Shown here piece by piece: positions 45,507 to 57,200 of a stretch of DNA of 64,000 bases. The position numbers and the translations under genes are program-made. The notes below the pieces were generated by a model that saw only the letters and a list, made by a program, of their open reading frames with translations, ran no database searches and had not been told where the DNA came from. The first letter of the stretch is position 1. Each line of letters begins with the position of its first letter. The DNA is from Typhlomys cinereus (taxonomy: Eukaryota > Chordata > Mammalia > Rodentia > Platacanthomyidae). The stretch covers positions 2,145,501-2,209,500 of the forward strand of contig JALPQD010000233.1 of the NCBI GenBank assembly GCA_023101885.1, written 5' to 3'.

Positions 45507-45509
<3 letters not shown>
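43011..45509. other. long repeat-poor AT-rich stretch
   Basis: Very AT-rich around 43540-43620 (ata/taa mixtures). An 82-codon minus frame at 44901-45149 is not recognisable. No transposon family could be named. Confidence 0.45.

Positions 45510-45554
<45 letters not shown>
45510..45554. repeat. (CA)n microsatellite
   Basis: Uninterrupted CA run. Confidence 0.98.
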
Positions 45555-45555
<1 letters not shown>

Positions 45556-45874
45556 TTTGAGACCGACATACTACCTATTACTCTAAGAAGGTGCTCCTAA
45601 AACATGCATCTTAAAAATATGAGCAAAAAAGAAACAGAAAGAAGGAGAAAACAGAGTCTTGTGTTTTTGTCTTGACTTGATTAGCATATCTGTGAAGACA
45701 TTTCTATTTCTTATTGAATATTTAAGTTTGCCTTTTACTCTGAAACTAACCACAACTGGTCCAGGACCTTGCTGCCATTCACATGATAAGGAAAACATAC
45801 TCCTGTTTCCTCAGATTTCTGTCATTACGACAAAATATCTGAGAGAATTAGCTGGATTTTTCATTGCATTTGGA

Positions 45875-45970
45875 TTTGAGACAGGATCTAGCTATGTAGA
45901 CCTTGCAAGTCTCTAAGTCCTTCTTCCTGAGTTTTCTGAGAAGCTAAGATTTCAAATATGCATCAGCAAT
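45875..45970 (-). mobile_element. B1-like SINE fragment, antisense
   Basis: 'tttgagacaggatctagcta', 'tgtagaccttgcaagtct' and 'cttcctgagttttctgagaa' match antisense B1 in order. Confidence 0.75.
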
Positions 45971-46474
45971 TTAAATGAAGACAGATTTAGTTTGGATTAC
46001 TCTTTCAAACACTTCCTTGTATACAGAAGAAGATGAAGACAGGAAACTAATAACCTATTGGTGACTGTAATACAAGAAGAAAGAGACCAGAAGATACCTC
46101 TATCCCACTAGTCCCTTCAAAAGCATGTACTTCCTCCAAAGAAACCCTGGCTGTAAAGCTTTTACCACATCGCAACAGAGCCACCGCCCATGAGTAACTC
46201 TGACAAATTGGAGATATGAGGTGCTTTAGTATCTAACCAGAACATTTTCCACCAGCAGAGCCTGTGACCATATGAATGATGCAAAGCTGCAGGTAAACTA
46301 CATGATGAATATTGCACCACACTATTGTGATTAAAAATGAGCCTACTTCTGCTCCTTATCCCTGACTATTTTTCTCTGGAGTAACACAGATCTTATGTTT
46401 TTCTTTCCTATTTCTCTTTTTGTTTAGATCATTAAGTTCTATTAAAGTGATATGTTTGTAAATTAAACATTAAA

Positions 46475-46790
46475 ATGATGGTCTGAAGAGAAGGCTTAGC
46501 AGGTAAAGTACTGCCACAGCAGCTCCCATGTAAAAGACAGATATAGTGATGTATGCATTGTAATCCCAGCCCACATACCATTAAAGGGAGGTGGAGAGTC
46601 AAATATTTCCAAAAGCTCATGAGCCAGCCAGCCTAGTTTATGAATTGATGATAAAGAGACCCAGTGTCAAACGTGGTGTAGAAGTGGAATACTATCCTTT
46701 GACCCCATCATAGGCACCTGCTCGCACAACATATACTCACAGACGCACACCTGTATATTCACACATGCATTAAAAGCTGAACTTATAATT
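46475..46790 (+). mobile_element. B3/B2-like SINE
   Basis: 'aaggcttagcaggtaaagta', 'gtgatgtatgcattgtaatc', 'ccagccagcctagtttatga' and 'gagacccagtgtcaaacgtg' form the order of a full rodent B3-type SINE, ending in CA-rich sequence. Confidence 0.75.
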
Positions 46791-46941
46791 AATTTACTAT
46801 TAATTATTTTCAAAACATGTTTCCACTAATGTTTTTCAGAAACATTTTATGGAAGCATACTGAATCCTTATTTAGTTTTTAAAATGTGTATATCTGTGCA
46901 TACATAGATATACTCAGAATGTTTCAGATGTAATTACATTA

Positions 46942-47381
46942 TATATTGTCATAATTAGGCACAGGTGTCAACTTGGTGGTTGAGGGTTTGAGCTCTAGGC
47001 ACATTTGTGGAGAATTAGTGGTTGAGCTAGGCCTAGAGCAAGCCTGCAGGAGATTGGCTAGCTGATGGGGAGGGCCCAGCCTATGGTGGGTGGGATTAGG
47101 CCCTGGAATAAATCAGGGATTGCTGGTTGAGAGAGTCAGCATTCTTTTATATACTTGGCCAGACATGATAGTCTGGCAAGTAAGGATCATCTCTCTTTCA
47201 GTCATTACATAGAGATGGTGTGGCCAGTTCCCTTGGCCTTGGTGTTGGTGCATGCATGTTCTCCCATCAAGCTGGACTATGAACTGTAGCCAATAATTGT
47301 AATAGACAATAAAACGCTTGTTCCCTTAAGCCGTTTGATGCCGATTAATCAGCAACCATGCAGGCGAACTGCAACATATAT
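46942..47381 (+). mobile_element. complete ERVL-type solo LTR with 5-bp TSD
   Basis: The LTR proper is 46947-47376 (430 bp): TGTCATAATTAGGCACAGGTG to GGCGAACTGCAACA. TATAT flanks both sides (46942-46946, 47377-47381). A TATA-like TTTTATATAC (47145-47154) and AATAAA (47308-47313) are in place. A 5-bp duplication fits class III (ERVL/MaLR) integration, though in AT-rich DNA TATAT could match by chance. It is the template for the relatives at 8944, 36903, 55218 and 62134. Confidence 0.85.
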
Positions 47382-48815
47382 CTACCTCAAATTCCATCTT
47401 TTAGGAGAGGCTACCTTCCTAAGGCAGTAAACTCAACAGTTTATGACTTCAGGAAGCCACAAAGGCTTAGTCATTGTGGGTCAAGAAGAAACACTGATGG
47501 GTAAAATGTGACTGGATGCTGGGAGGAAGCATTCCTACCTAAACAACCTGAAATGGAATGGGAAAGAGAGATATTCAAACTGAATTCAAGGATGCTAATA
47601 TACAATGAGGTTCATGGCCAATATATGTGCCCCACCATGCTCTTCATCCTCATCCCCTGTCCGACCTTCTCCTGTATTAGGCATTGTCAGTTATCAGTTT
47701 TCTAGATTTTTTATAACTGTTACTCAAATAAAGGACTTCCCATTATTCCATTTCTTGTCATGGAATACTATTGCCACTTCAACCTCTGATTTTCCCTCTT
47801 CTAATTATTATCTTTTTATTTTAGGTAAGTTCTTGCTATTCTTTTAGTCATATTAAAGTGCAACTCCTGAAAAATCTGTTTCATTTTCATTTTCATATAC
47901 TTTGCTGTAGTAATATAAGCATACAATATGTAACTATCACTGCAATGGCTTTTAATGGCTGTTATCACTCATAAATTTCATGATGGAAAGAGCATTGCTT
48001 CTTGTTCACTGCTGTAACTTAAATTTTCAGAATGGTATTTGTTAAATTTAATTTGTGTAAAATACACTGTATTAAATGCTGGAAAGAAAGAGTGAGTGAA
48101 TGAATATCAATACTAATATATTCATTATAAATTTAATATAAATTGTTTTATAATTTATGTAATATTCCCCCAACTATGTATGATTTTATCTCCTTGATGA
48201 TTGCTAAAGAATGAAGCTAATCCAGAGAAACTCAAAAAATACTGATTATAGTTCTAAGATTAGCAAATTAAAACATTGTTCCTATGGCTTTTGTAATACA
48301 TGTTCAGTGCTTTGAAAACAAATTGCAAAGGCAAAATTTTAAATTACAAGACTTTCCATTTATATTAGTTTCATTCCAATTATGGTTTCAGAGTGTTTCA
48401 AATAAAGTGAGGTTAAAGAGGAATCCTGAGAAATAATAAGAGAGTAAAATGAATGTAGATGGGAAATCTCTGTATCTAGGACGCAGGTTGACCATGACAG
48501 TGGGCATACATTAGCATGCCAGGTTCCTTCAGACCAACTACAGTATGTTGTTTTATTCTGCTTAGACTATGCTCTCTAGAATCTTATTTCCATTTTCTGC
48601 AGTTTCTGAATGTTTTACGACAGTCATGGATGGCCCTTCTATTTCCCTTAGTTGAACATACTCAGTTCAAATCACCACGTCAATTAAGAGTGCTAGTAAT
48701 CAGCCAAGATTCACCCATTCCTGTTTAGCCTGACCATCATCTCATGGCTCATGTTACTCTAATGCAGTGCAGGATGACACCTTATATGCATTTAACTTAA
48801 TGGCATTTGTAGGAA
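47382..48815. other. unique AT-rich sequence
   Basis: No supported feature. The 47508-47847 frames have no recognisable domain. Confidence 0.45.
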
Positions 48816-48819
48816 TTTT

Positions 48820-49040
48820 TTTAAAAATTTATTTTGTTTATGTGAAAGAGAAGGAGAGAAAGAAGGGAAAAGAAAGAATGTATATACATAGATGTCATGG
48901 TATAATGGGAAGTAAAAGACAATTTATAGACATCTGTTTTCTCCTTCCACTATGAAGGCTTCTGGGGATTGAACTCTGGTCACCAGGTTGCAATCAGGTG
49001 CCTTACTTGCTATTCTGCAAGTCCCCTTGCCTAATTTCCT
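48820..49040 (-). mobile_element. B3/B4-like SINE, antisense
   Basis: A purine-rich start (gaaagagaaggagagaaaga), then 'ttctggggattgaactctgg', 'tcaccaggttgcaatcaggt' and 'gccttacttgctattctgca', the reverse of a B3-type head. Confidence 0.7.
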
Positions 49041-49254
49041 AATTTTAGTGAACATTGTAAAAATTTCATAATGGCAAAATTATTCATAGAATTATGTCAT
49101 CATCTAGGGATACATTCACAATAAAGATTGTTAGTATTTTTATACAAAATATGCATTTCTCATAGTACATTATGTCTATAACCTGAGTTTTTATACTGTA
49201 TTTTATATTTTTGCTCTTTATTGGTATATATATTGAAATTTTACAGTTTTGTTT

Positions 49255-49660
49255 CAATAAATGTCATTCCATTACATTTATGGGATGCATGCTTATGTGC
49301 ATGTTTGCATGTGTGTGCATCTGCCTGTGGGTCATACACGTATGTGCAGGTGTATATACATAAGTCACTTGAGTTTATGTACCTTCAAGGGTGATATCAG
49401 GAATCATCCTCAATTGCTCTTCCATCATTACATTGAAAAACCTGGATCTCTACTTAATCACACAGCATCCTGTAATAGCTAGTTTGCCCAGCTAGCTTTC
49501 TCTGTGGTTCCTAGGATTTTTCTTCCAGGACTAGAATTACAGAGAGCAGCCACACCCACCAGCATCTTACATGGGATCTGACGAACTAAACTAAACTCAT
49601 GTCCCTTTGCTTGCAATGCAAAGGATTTAGCCACTCAGCCATTTCCCTAGCTCCTTTCGG
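49255..49660 (-). mobile_element. B4-like SINE, antisense
   Basis: A TG-rich start, 'gcccagctagctttctctgt', 'ggactagaattacagagagc', 'agccacacccaccagcatct' and 'ttagccactcagccatttcc' follow the antisense of the composite B4 family, which has a B1-like middle and a tRNA-derived end. Confidence 0.7.
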
Positions 49661-50029
49661 TTTTGTTTTGTGGTACAAAATAATCCTTCAAATATGTCAG
49701 GCACTGTATGGAATCTGGGCAGACTTGGTTCTCAGGAGCTCTTCTTGCCATCTCCAGAGCAAAGGAGCAGGTATCATTCTGCTCTCTTGTACCTTTACCA
49801 GACATCCAACCTTACTAAATCCGATGGGTTTCTTGTGTCAATGCACCATCCTTATTTATTTATTTTTTTTTGCTGGGCCTACACATGGAACAGAATATGC
49901 CAGATTATTGATTTTTACATTTGGTATCATTTTCTCTGCTTCTCCATGAAAGACTGAGTGTTCTCTTTTCAGAAATGTGGTTGACTGGACTTGCTTTACT
50001 CAAACTGCTTGATTATTAAAGTTTTTATT

Positions 50030-50215
50030 GTTTTATTAAGTACTGACTTTTTTGAGAGAGAGAGAGAGAGAGAGAGAGACAGCTGTGTTTATGTGGAGGC
50101 TAGGAGACAACCTAAATTTGATTCTTTCCTTCCATCATGTGGCTTCTGAACATCAAACTCAGGTTTGTGCACAGGTTCTTTGTCCATGTGGTAAGTCAAA
50201 AGATTTTAATTGTTT
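50030..50215 (-). mobile_element. B3-like SINE with (GA)n, antisense
   Basis: (GA)n at 50054-50080, then 'tatgtggaggctaggagaca', 'catcatgtggcttctgaaca' and 'tcaaactcaggtttgtgcac'. Same arrangement as 5815-6020. Confidence 0.65.
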
Positions 50216-52235
50216 TTATGTAGTGAGTTTCCATGAATATTACTTGTATAACAAAAACTACAATATTAAAGTTCTAATGTTTATTTGCTGCTAATTAGAT
50301 TGAAGGTAAATGTATCTTAGGTTAAAAAAATGAGCAAACCCAAAGAAAATATGGAATAAATACATTTGGTGTATTTGTCCAGGTGAGAACTATGAAGGCT
50401 AATTGCAAAATATCTGAAGACTGGCAAATGCAAGATCCTCCAAACTACAAAGTTTAACTCGACACTGACTTGTTGACTTTTGTCACTTTATTTCTTTCTC
50501 CTCCATTCCTCTATCACTGCTTTCCGATGCTTCAGAGAATATATTTACTCATTTGCGCAGTCTATCCCAATACCGAGAGACAGAGCTGTTTATTGATGAT
50601 GCCTGCTTTGACTATTTGCACACTTGGCTTTATCACTATTATAATCCCTTCTAGATTTGCTTCATTGGAGAACATAACAGATACAGGCCCTTCAACATTA
50701 ATAGGTTTTCTACACTACTGAATTTTACTGTGACTATGCCCTATCTCTAAAAATTGATCTGACAGCATAGGCAACACCACCACACAGGAACTGACAGTCA
50801 GTGACAGTTCCTGGGAGGAAGGGGGGCTTCGGATTGTGGCATTAAGTAGAAATCATTTCCAGAAATGCATCTACAAGGCCACAGAAGGTCTTCCTGCTTG
50901 GGAAGCGTGACTTCATTAAAAGATTGGGGTTTTAAAGCTGAATTCATCAATGTTTTGAAAGTTTCAAGACCTGTTGTTTCAAGTTCTGTTCATTAAATTA
51001 TTTGTATTCATGTTTCAAAGAATTTTTAAAGGGTCATTTCACTGACTTCTGTATACAAGGTAAAGGAAATTTATTATCTTCTCAGCCCTATTCCCACAGT
51101 AACTTTAATCAAAGAGAGAGTTTTATACTGAAGACATACAATTTCTGTTTGATTAGATAGGCCAGAGCATATAGATGAGCTAATATTTCTAGAGGCATCT
51201 CGAAGGGTTTTTATAAGGGCCATTGTGTTTTACAGTGTCACAGGGGGAAAAAAGGAAGTTAAATCATGATTTTTACTAGGACTGTAAGAAAAAAATAAAA
51301 CCACTTGCTTTGCACTATAAACAGGATAATTTAAAGTACTTATCGCTTAAACAAAGTATATAAGGACAGTTTATAATTAGGTTAACACATAAAGGCTCTT
51401 TGATAATTTCTCCATCATTAGAACAAGCACACTGAAGAGGTAAGAAGAATATTTAGCTGCTGAAGGAATACTGTAAAGGAAAAAAATCAGCCTTATTTTA
51501 GGAGGTTAAGAATATTCAGATTAGATGTTGTGATTTCTTTTCTTATTCTTTTTTTCAGTTTTTCAGTGTAGAAGTTTCCCATTTTCTATTCTCAATTGAA
51601 GCCAATTTACTATTAAAGAATTTAATCACGTTGAATGGAATCTGATTCGTGATGCTTTCTGAGTTTGCTCTTTACGGGTTCTCTTTCTGCAGCTTTCTGA
51701 AGTGTATCAGTTTTCTACCGTGACTGTAGTGTGAAAGAGGTTTTTAACAAGTCATATTATGCATATGTGTTTCACATGGATGATACTCAGTCCTCATTTA
51801 CTCCCAAGGTTTTAATCTAGCTTATGCTGTTCATAAATCATTTTACAATTATCTCTGAATTTTGCATATCTCTTATTGCTTATTTTTTCTTTTGTCTAGT
51901 CTATAGATAAAATTTTTAAAAGCAAATTTAGAGACCATTGCTATATTATGTTCAACTCTGTTTTATCTTCAGTATAGCCCATACTTTTCTCTTTTAGTCC
52001 CATAGTTCATTACTTACAGAAATAAGGAAGGAAAGAAATGGTGGAAATTTGTTTTATTTGTTAAGTAAAAACAGTATTTTTTTTCTAGCTAAATAATACT
52101 ACAGAGTGTGAAGGAAAATTCAATATGTTGTTTTAGCGAATAAATTGATTATAATTAATTGAACACTTAGTATGTGCTATAAGAACACAGGTGATATTTC
52201 AAGAATATAGCCTGCTTTTTTATTTTTGGCTCAAA
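50216..52235. other. 2-kb repeat-poor stretch
   Basis: No transposon recognised. 50930-51450 contains no low-complexity runs longer than a few bases and includes possible homeobox- or HNF-type AT-rich motifs, but motif density alone proves nothing. Confidence 0.4.
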
Positions 52236-52239
52236 CATT

Positions 52240-52460
52240 AAAATGTAGAGTCAGGAGCTGTTGCAATGCCTCAGTGGGTAAAAGCACTTGCTATACAAGG
52301 CTGATATCTAAGTCAATCTTCAGTACCTATGTACAGGATAAAGGAAAGGTACAACTTTGCAAAGTTGACCTGTGACCTCCATATGCATGATGTAACACAT
52401 GCACGCATGTGGGCACACATACATACCTCAAAATTAATGGTAAGATAAAAAATAATATGA
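52240..52460 (+). mobile_element. B3/B2-like SINE
   Basis: 'caatgcctcagtgggtaaaa', 'gcacttgctatacaaggctg', 'gacctgtgacctccatatgc' and 'acacatgcacgcatgtgggc' give a complete old B2/B3-type order. Confidence 0.7.
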
Positions 52461-52620
52461 AAGACAAATAGCAATTATTCTAGAATATATTACTGGTGAT
52501 CAGACTATCACAAGAAATTTAACATGAGGGCTGGAGAGAGGGCTCAGAGATTAAGATTCTGCCTTACAGGCAAAAGATCCTGAGTTCGGATCCCAAGTCA
52601 CACATAAAAACCCCAGGCAG

Positions 52621-52925
52621 AGGGCTGGAGAGGTGGCTCAGGGGTTAAGCCTCCGCCTTGCAGGCGGAAGGTCCTGAGTTCGGTTCTCAGATCCCACGTA
52701 TAGACGCCAGGCGGAAGCGGGGGCGGCCTGCGCTTCTGGTCCTGGTAGGGCGGAGCCTGTGAATCCCAGGGCAGAAGGAGGTGGAGGCGTCCATGGTGGT
52801 TCGCGAATTCGTCCGTGGTTCTACACACACACAGACACACGCACAGACCCACAAGCGCGCACACATACACACGCACATGCACACAGTTGAATAAATAATA
52901 ATAATAATTAAAAAAATTAAAAAAA
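52621..52925 (+). mobile_element. young SINE nested in the older SINE
   Basis: Begins 'agggctggagaggtggctca' with A box and B-box-like 'gagttcggttctc'. It carries the CpG-rich body 'ggcggaagcgggggcggcct' and 'gtggttcgcgaattcgtccg', then CA-rich and (AAT)n/A tails. The host sequence 'aaaaaccccaggcag' before it is echoed by 'aaaaaacccaggcag' after it, a short target duplication. Very close to 42673-42994. Confidence 0.95.
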
Positions 52926-53079
52926 AAAACCCAGGCAGAAATGGAGGCAGCCTGCACTTCCCCTCTGATGAGCAGAGCCTGGGAAATTCCAGAGTGAAGA
53001 AAAATGGAGTTAGAAGCAATCCAGGCGGACTACTGAATTCATCCTTGATCCTCTATGGGACACATAGTGCCCTCTGATA

Positions 53080-53112
53080 CACACAAACACACACACACAC
53101 ACACACACACTA
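53080..53112. repeat. (CA)n in SINE tail
   Basis: CA run in the tail of the outer SINE. Confidence 0.95.
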
Positions 53113-53150
53113 AATAAATAAATAGTTTTTTAAAAGAAATTTAACATGAG

Positions 53151-53834
53151 TTTCTAAATTAAGAGAAAGTTAAGCATGGCTAGAGCACAAATAACACAGG
53201 GATAGGAAAGAATAATGAAAACTGCAGGAAAACGAAAGGGATCCAGAGAATTTCTCCCAGTGAGAAAAGACCAGGGTCTGGTGCACTTCAGAGATTGAAC
53301 TCAGTCACTGAAAATGAATATCAACTTAGGCATATGCTAAGAACAGTGGAATTGCTATGAAGGAACTATCACAAAACTTTGAGTTTGCCTCCACTTGATG
53401 GTGCTGTTTTGTTATTCAAGATTTAGTACCTAAGATTAATTGATTATGTTTCAGAAAGAAGCATTCTGGGACTAATTATTTTATTATTTTTAAAATTAAA
53501 TAAATATTAAGCTAATGTGTCAGAAAAGGCTTTAAAACACTTAAGATTTTTAAAATAAAGTTAACACAAGAGATACCAATTTAAAAATAATTAAATGAGG
53601 CAGTAAAATAAGTTATTCTATTGTTTCAAAAGTGAACCAATGAAATGGTCCTCACTTGGTTATAAGAATACCCTTCTGCTCATTTTTTTTCTTCTTTAAA
53701 TCCAGAAACACCACTCTGGTTTTCTTATGGAAAAATGGTTTTTTATATTTTGTTGCAAAAACTCTCTTCCTCACATTTCTTTCCTTCAGTGCAGATATAT
53801 CATTACTGTGTTCTTTACAGAAAAAAAAAATAAC
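53151..53834. other. unique AT-rich sequence
   Basis: No supported feature. Confidence 0.45.
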
Positions 53835-53935
53835 TTTTCTTCAGTGTGTGAGTGTGGGTGTGGTACTAGAGATCAAACCCATGGCTTTGTACCTGTTAGA
53901 TAAGTAAGCAATCCAATCCTCAGCCACATTCTGGT
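53835..53935 (-). mobile_element. ID-like SINE fragment, antisense
   Basis: 'gagatcaaacccatggcttt', 'gtacctgttagataagtaag' and 'atcctcagccac' match antisense ID/B1-dID (gggattgaacccagggcctt, then catgctaggcaagcgctcta). Confidence 0.65.
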
Positions 53936-55025
53936 CTAAATAGTCAACTTTTATTTATATTAACAGTGTCTAAGACTGCTGGTAGCTTTAGTTACAGACT
54001 CATTCAGTTTTTCATCTTATAGGTCAAGTAATGTTCATTATTTGTACTTTTACTTGAAAACTTGGTTAAGAAAAAGGCAAGATAACAAACCAGCAATGAC
54101 ATAATCATTGTTCATTGATTTACTTTCCAAATATTTACTTATCACTGTTTGCAGTCGACACCAACAAGGCAACTTTGAAACAGATACAAAGATTGGCCTC
54201 GGGCTCCAGTCATCTAGAAAGGAAGACAAAAACAACTGGCTCTTAAAGACAGGAAAGTTTCACTACTGCAGGAGCACAGAAACCATGTGAGCTAGACTGA
54301 GGACAGGCAGCAAGAAAACTGAAATCTACAGCTTCTTGTCTTGTTTCTTCTTTGCTTCATTGGTTTAGAAGAAGGATAGAGTCATGTAAGACTTAATCAA
54401 CTGGAAGCCATATTAGGAGAAATACGTAAAGAAAGAACATCAGAGTTCAATGTTGGGGCATAAGTCAAATGAGTGACTAGCTGACTATGAGCACGCAGAA
54501 AGAAAGATGCTGCATTCTCACAGATGAAAAAGCATTGTTTTTGAAATGCTACAAGGGAAGTAGCAAATGAGGGTGGCAGTGGGCAATGCTTGCAGAGATG
54601 AAGAAGGAAAGCTTAAAGTGGTCATCGAAAAAAAGAGGGAAATGATATGACCAACGGTTACAATAGACTGTCATTGGAAGATGGGGAATCTGAGAATTTT
54701 AAAAGGTGAGCTTTCAGATATCCTGATGCTCACAGTCTTTGCAACAGCTATGCAACATTAGTACAAATTATAAATAGTTTGCACTGAAAAATTTCTTGGT
54801 AGCTACTATTACCACAGTAGGACTGCTGCATTCTTGGCCTTTTTTGAACCAATACAAAAGTGTGCAGATAAAAAGAGGAGGAACCGCCTTTGAACTCATG
54901 GTCTTCAAAAATGCAATGAAGTGAGAATGAAATATTTTAGTTGCTACTGCAGAATTTTTTGTGAATTCTGATAATCATTTCTAGAGAATGCTCTTCATCT
55001 ATATATTCTTTTCTTGCCATATCTG
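53936..55025. other. unique sequence
   Basis: No supported feature. Confidence 0.45.
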
Positions 55026-55029
55026 CAGA

Positions 55030-55155
55030 CGATTTTCTTTAGAGACGGGTTTTCTATATGTGCCACAGACTGGCCAAGAATGTATAATATTACTTGTCTC
55101 CAATTCACAGCAGTTTTTCCCACAACATTCTCCAGCAAGAATTACACAAGTTTGT
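55030..55155 (-). mobile_element. old B1-like SINE, antisense
   Basis: 'tttagagacgggttttctat', 'gactggccaagaatg' and 'acaacattctccagcaagaa' loosely follow antisense B1. Confidence 0.45.
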
Positions 55156-55217
55156 CAGCAAGCTTGACCTCCCCTAAACATTTCTGATTTTAATATGTTT
55201 TCTCTGACGTTGTGCAG

Positions 55218-55612
55218 TGCTGCAATTTGCCTGAATATTGCTGAAAAATTCATGGCCAAACAGTTTAGGGGAACAAGAGGTTACAGTTCTCAGTCCAGTT
55301 TAGCAGAATTTATATCAACAACAAGGGTTAAAGGAACTGGCCAGACCATATCTGCAGGCCTGCTGAGAGAAGAACATTTCTTACTTGCTAGACAGTAAGG
55401 TTGTGCAAGCATGCCATCCTAACCAGCTCTCTCCAATGTATTATTCACTGGTTTAAGGAATACTGTCACCCATTATAGATTGGGTCTTTCTATATCAATC
55501 ACACAATTTCCTTTAAGCTTGATCAGGACTTGCCTTAGCTATGAACTTTACACAGATGTGTCCAGAGCCCAACAGTCACTTGTCATATTGACACCTATAT
55601 ATCTAACTAGCA
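55218..55612 (-). mobile_element. ERVL-type LTR, antisense
   Basis: Left edge TGCTGCAATTTGCCTG and right edge CTAACTAGCA are the reversed ends of the 46947-47376 family. 'acagttctcagtccagttta' is shared with 8944-9362, as is a reversed 'tgacacctatatatc' end. TSD not recognisable. Confidence 0.75.
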
Positions 55613-55934
55613 TATCTAGCTTCATAATCTACCCATTGATCAAATTTAAGCTGAAATGTAGTCTCCTACCCTTTTTCATTATTTGCTCCTTAATCTCACT
55701 TTTAAAATGAAATTTACTCTATATAAAAATATTTTATGCACCTAAATTTCAAGATAGAAAAAGCTATTAGAATTGGTAAAGAAAATAATTCTTCCCATTG
55801 TTTATGTGTGTTCTGATGTTTAAGACTGAGCTCCAATCCTTCTCCCTTCTGGCTGCCCAGTCCAGGCCTTGTATTCAGCAAGGGCTCCTAAATGAAGGAA
55901 CAAATTTGCAACTAGTCAGCTGACCTTATTGAAT
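55613..55934. other. unique sequence
   Basis: No supported feature. Confidence 0.4.
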
Positions 55935-57200
55935 AGGCAGTTATTTGTTGACGAATGGATGATGAAAATGTGGTACATTTATACAATGGAATATTACTCA
56001 GCCGTCGAAAAATGAATTAATTAAATTTTCCAGTAAATAGAGGAAATTAGAAGAAATTATACTGAGTGAAATATCTCAGGCATGGAAAGTTAGACGCCAC
56101 ATATTCTCCCTTACAAATGCATCCTAATTCCATCCCTCTTAATGATATACATAAAGGTAAATTTCTGCAACACCCAATATAACCACAAAGGATTACATCA
56201 ATCACACAAAGAAGACCTCAAGGGAAAGAAGACAAAAGACCACAGTTCAATAGAGAAATTAGGCCATAATGATATATGGCCATTAAGTAGCAGAATATCT
56301 GACACAACTCACTCTCACTTCCCTTCCTATTCATTTGGAATTAGATGGATTTGAAGAGCTGGGCATATCTCCTCAGTTATGGAGCAGATAGGAGCTGGGT
56401 TTTAGATAGTAACTGGTAACTGGGTGACTAACCTCACTCACTACTGTGTCCTATTTCTATTCTTCTCTTTACTTTAAAACCTCTTCTTATATTATAACCT
56501 GTCTTTTATCTTTGGTTAGGAGAAGACTGCAACACCCAAACATGATGCAGCCAAATGTAGTGCAGGAATTTCAAAACAGAAAACAACAACCAACCTTAAT
56601 TCAGAATACAAATGAACCTACAATGCTCACCTGGCACCAGACTAACCAAATCTCTACCAATCATAAAGCTCAAGAAACCTTGCAGAGGAGTAGGTGGCAA
56701 GATTGTAAGAATTTAAAGATGGGGAGGTCCACTAATGGTCAAGATACTCCACTCAAGTCTGGGGTGCCGCAGCCAGGATTTGATTTGACCCTACTTGACT
56801 CCCGCAATGGCTGACATGTCAATAAGCCCCCAGAGACTAGTGCAGGTCTCAGGGGAGATGGCTTCAGGCAGTAGGATCCTTAGAGGCAAGGGGTTAGTGG
56901 GCATCCCAAGATGGCCCCCCAAGGTATGCCATAGAGTCCTGAACTCTCACTAGTGTAGAGAACTCAGATGGAACTTCTGGATCCATATAATTAGAAGTTC
57001 TGGAGGGCCAGAGGGAGAAGATGGGATACCTCAAGATGGGAGGGAGGAAGGAAAAGAAGGAGGGAGAGAGAGACGTGTGGGAGAACAGGATGGGGGGATT
57101 GAAGGGGGAGAGGAGGGAGGAGGTGAAGGGAGAAGGAGAGGGGCGAGATTACCTACCCTTTGAGCTTCTATAACTAGGTAAAAAATAATAATAATAAAGA
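55935..57200 (+). mobile_element. L1: ORF2 C-terminus and complete 3'UTR, older subfamily
   Basis: 55945-56010 reads [21 protein letters not shown] and then hits a stop, matching the ORF2p C-terminus. A roughly 1-kb 3'UTR follows, with 'caatggctgacatgtcaata', 'caggggagatggcttcaggc', 'taggatccttagaggcaagg', a G-rich purine tract (57030-57150) and an (AAT)n tail. It shares the 'gctgacatgtcaa' block with 16530-18030. A 122-codon frame at 56446-56814 lies wholly within the 3'UTR and is not a gene. Confidence 0.88.

Larger units (their letters stand above)
52512..53150 (+). mobile_element. older SINE with perfect 17-bp TSD, host of a nested SINE
   Basis: AAGAAATTTAACATGAG at 52512-52528 and 53134-53150. 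The body begins 'ggctggagagagggctcag', is interrupted at 'aaccccaggcag' and resumes at about 52930 with 'caggcagaaatggaggcagc', a CA tail (53080-53112) and A-rich end. Its body ('cttcccctctgatgagcaga', 'gaagcaatccaggcgga') is the older type found at 41600. Confidence 0.95.

Noticed and set aside
56446..56814. 122-codon plus frame as a gene
   Set aside because: It falls entirely within an L1 3'UTR that is shared, without the frame, by other copies.
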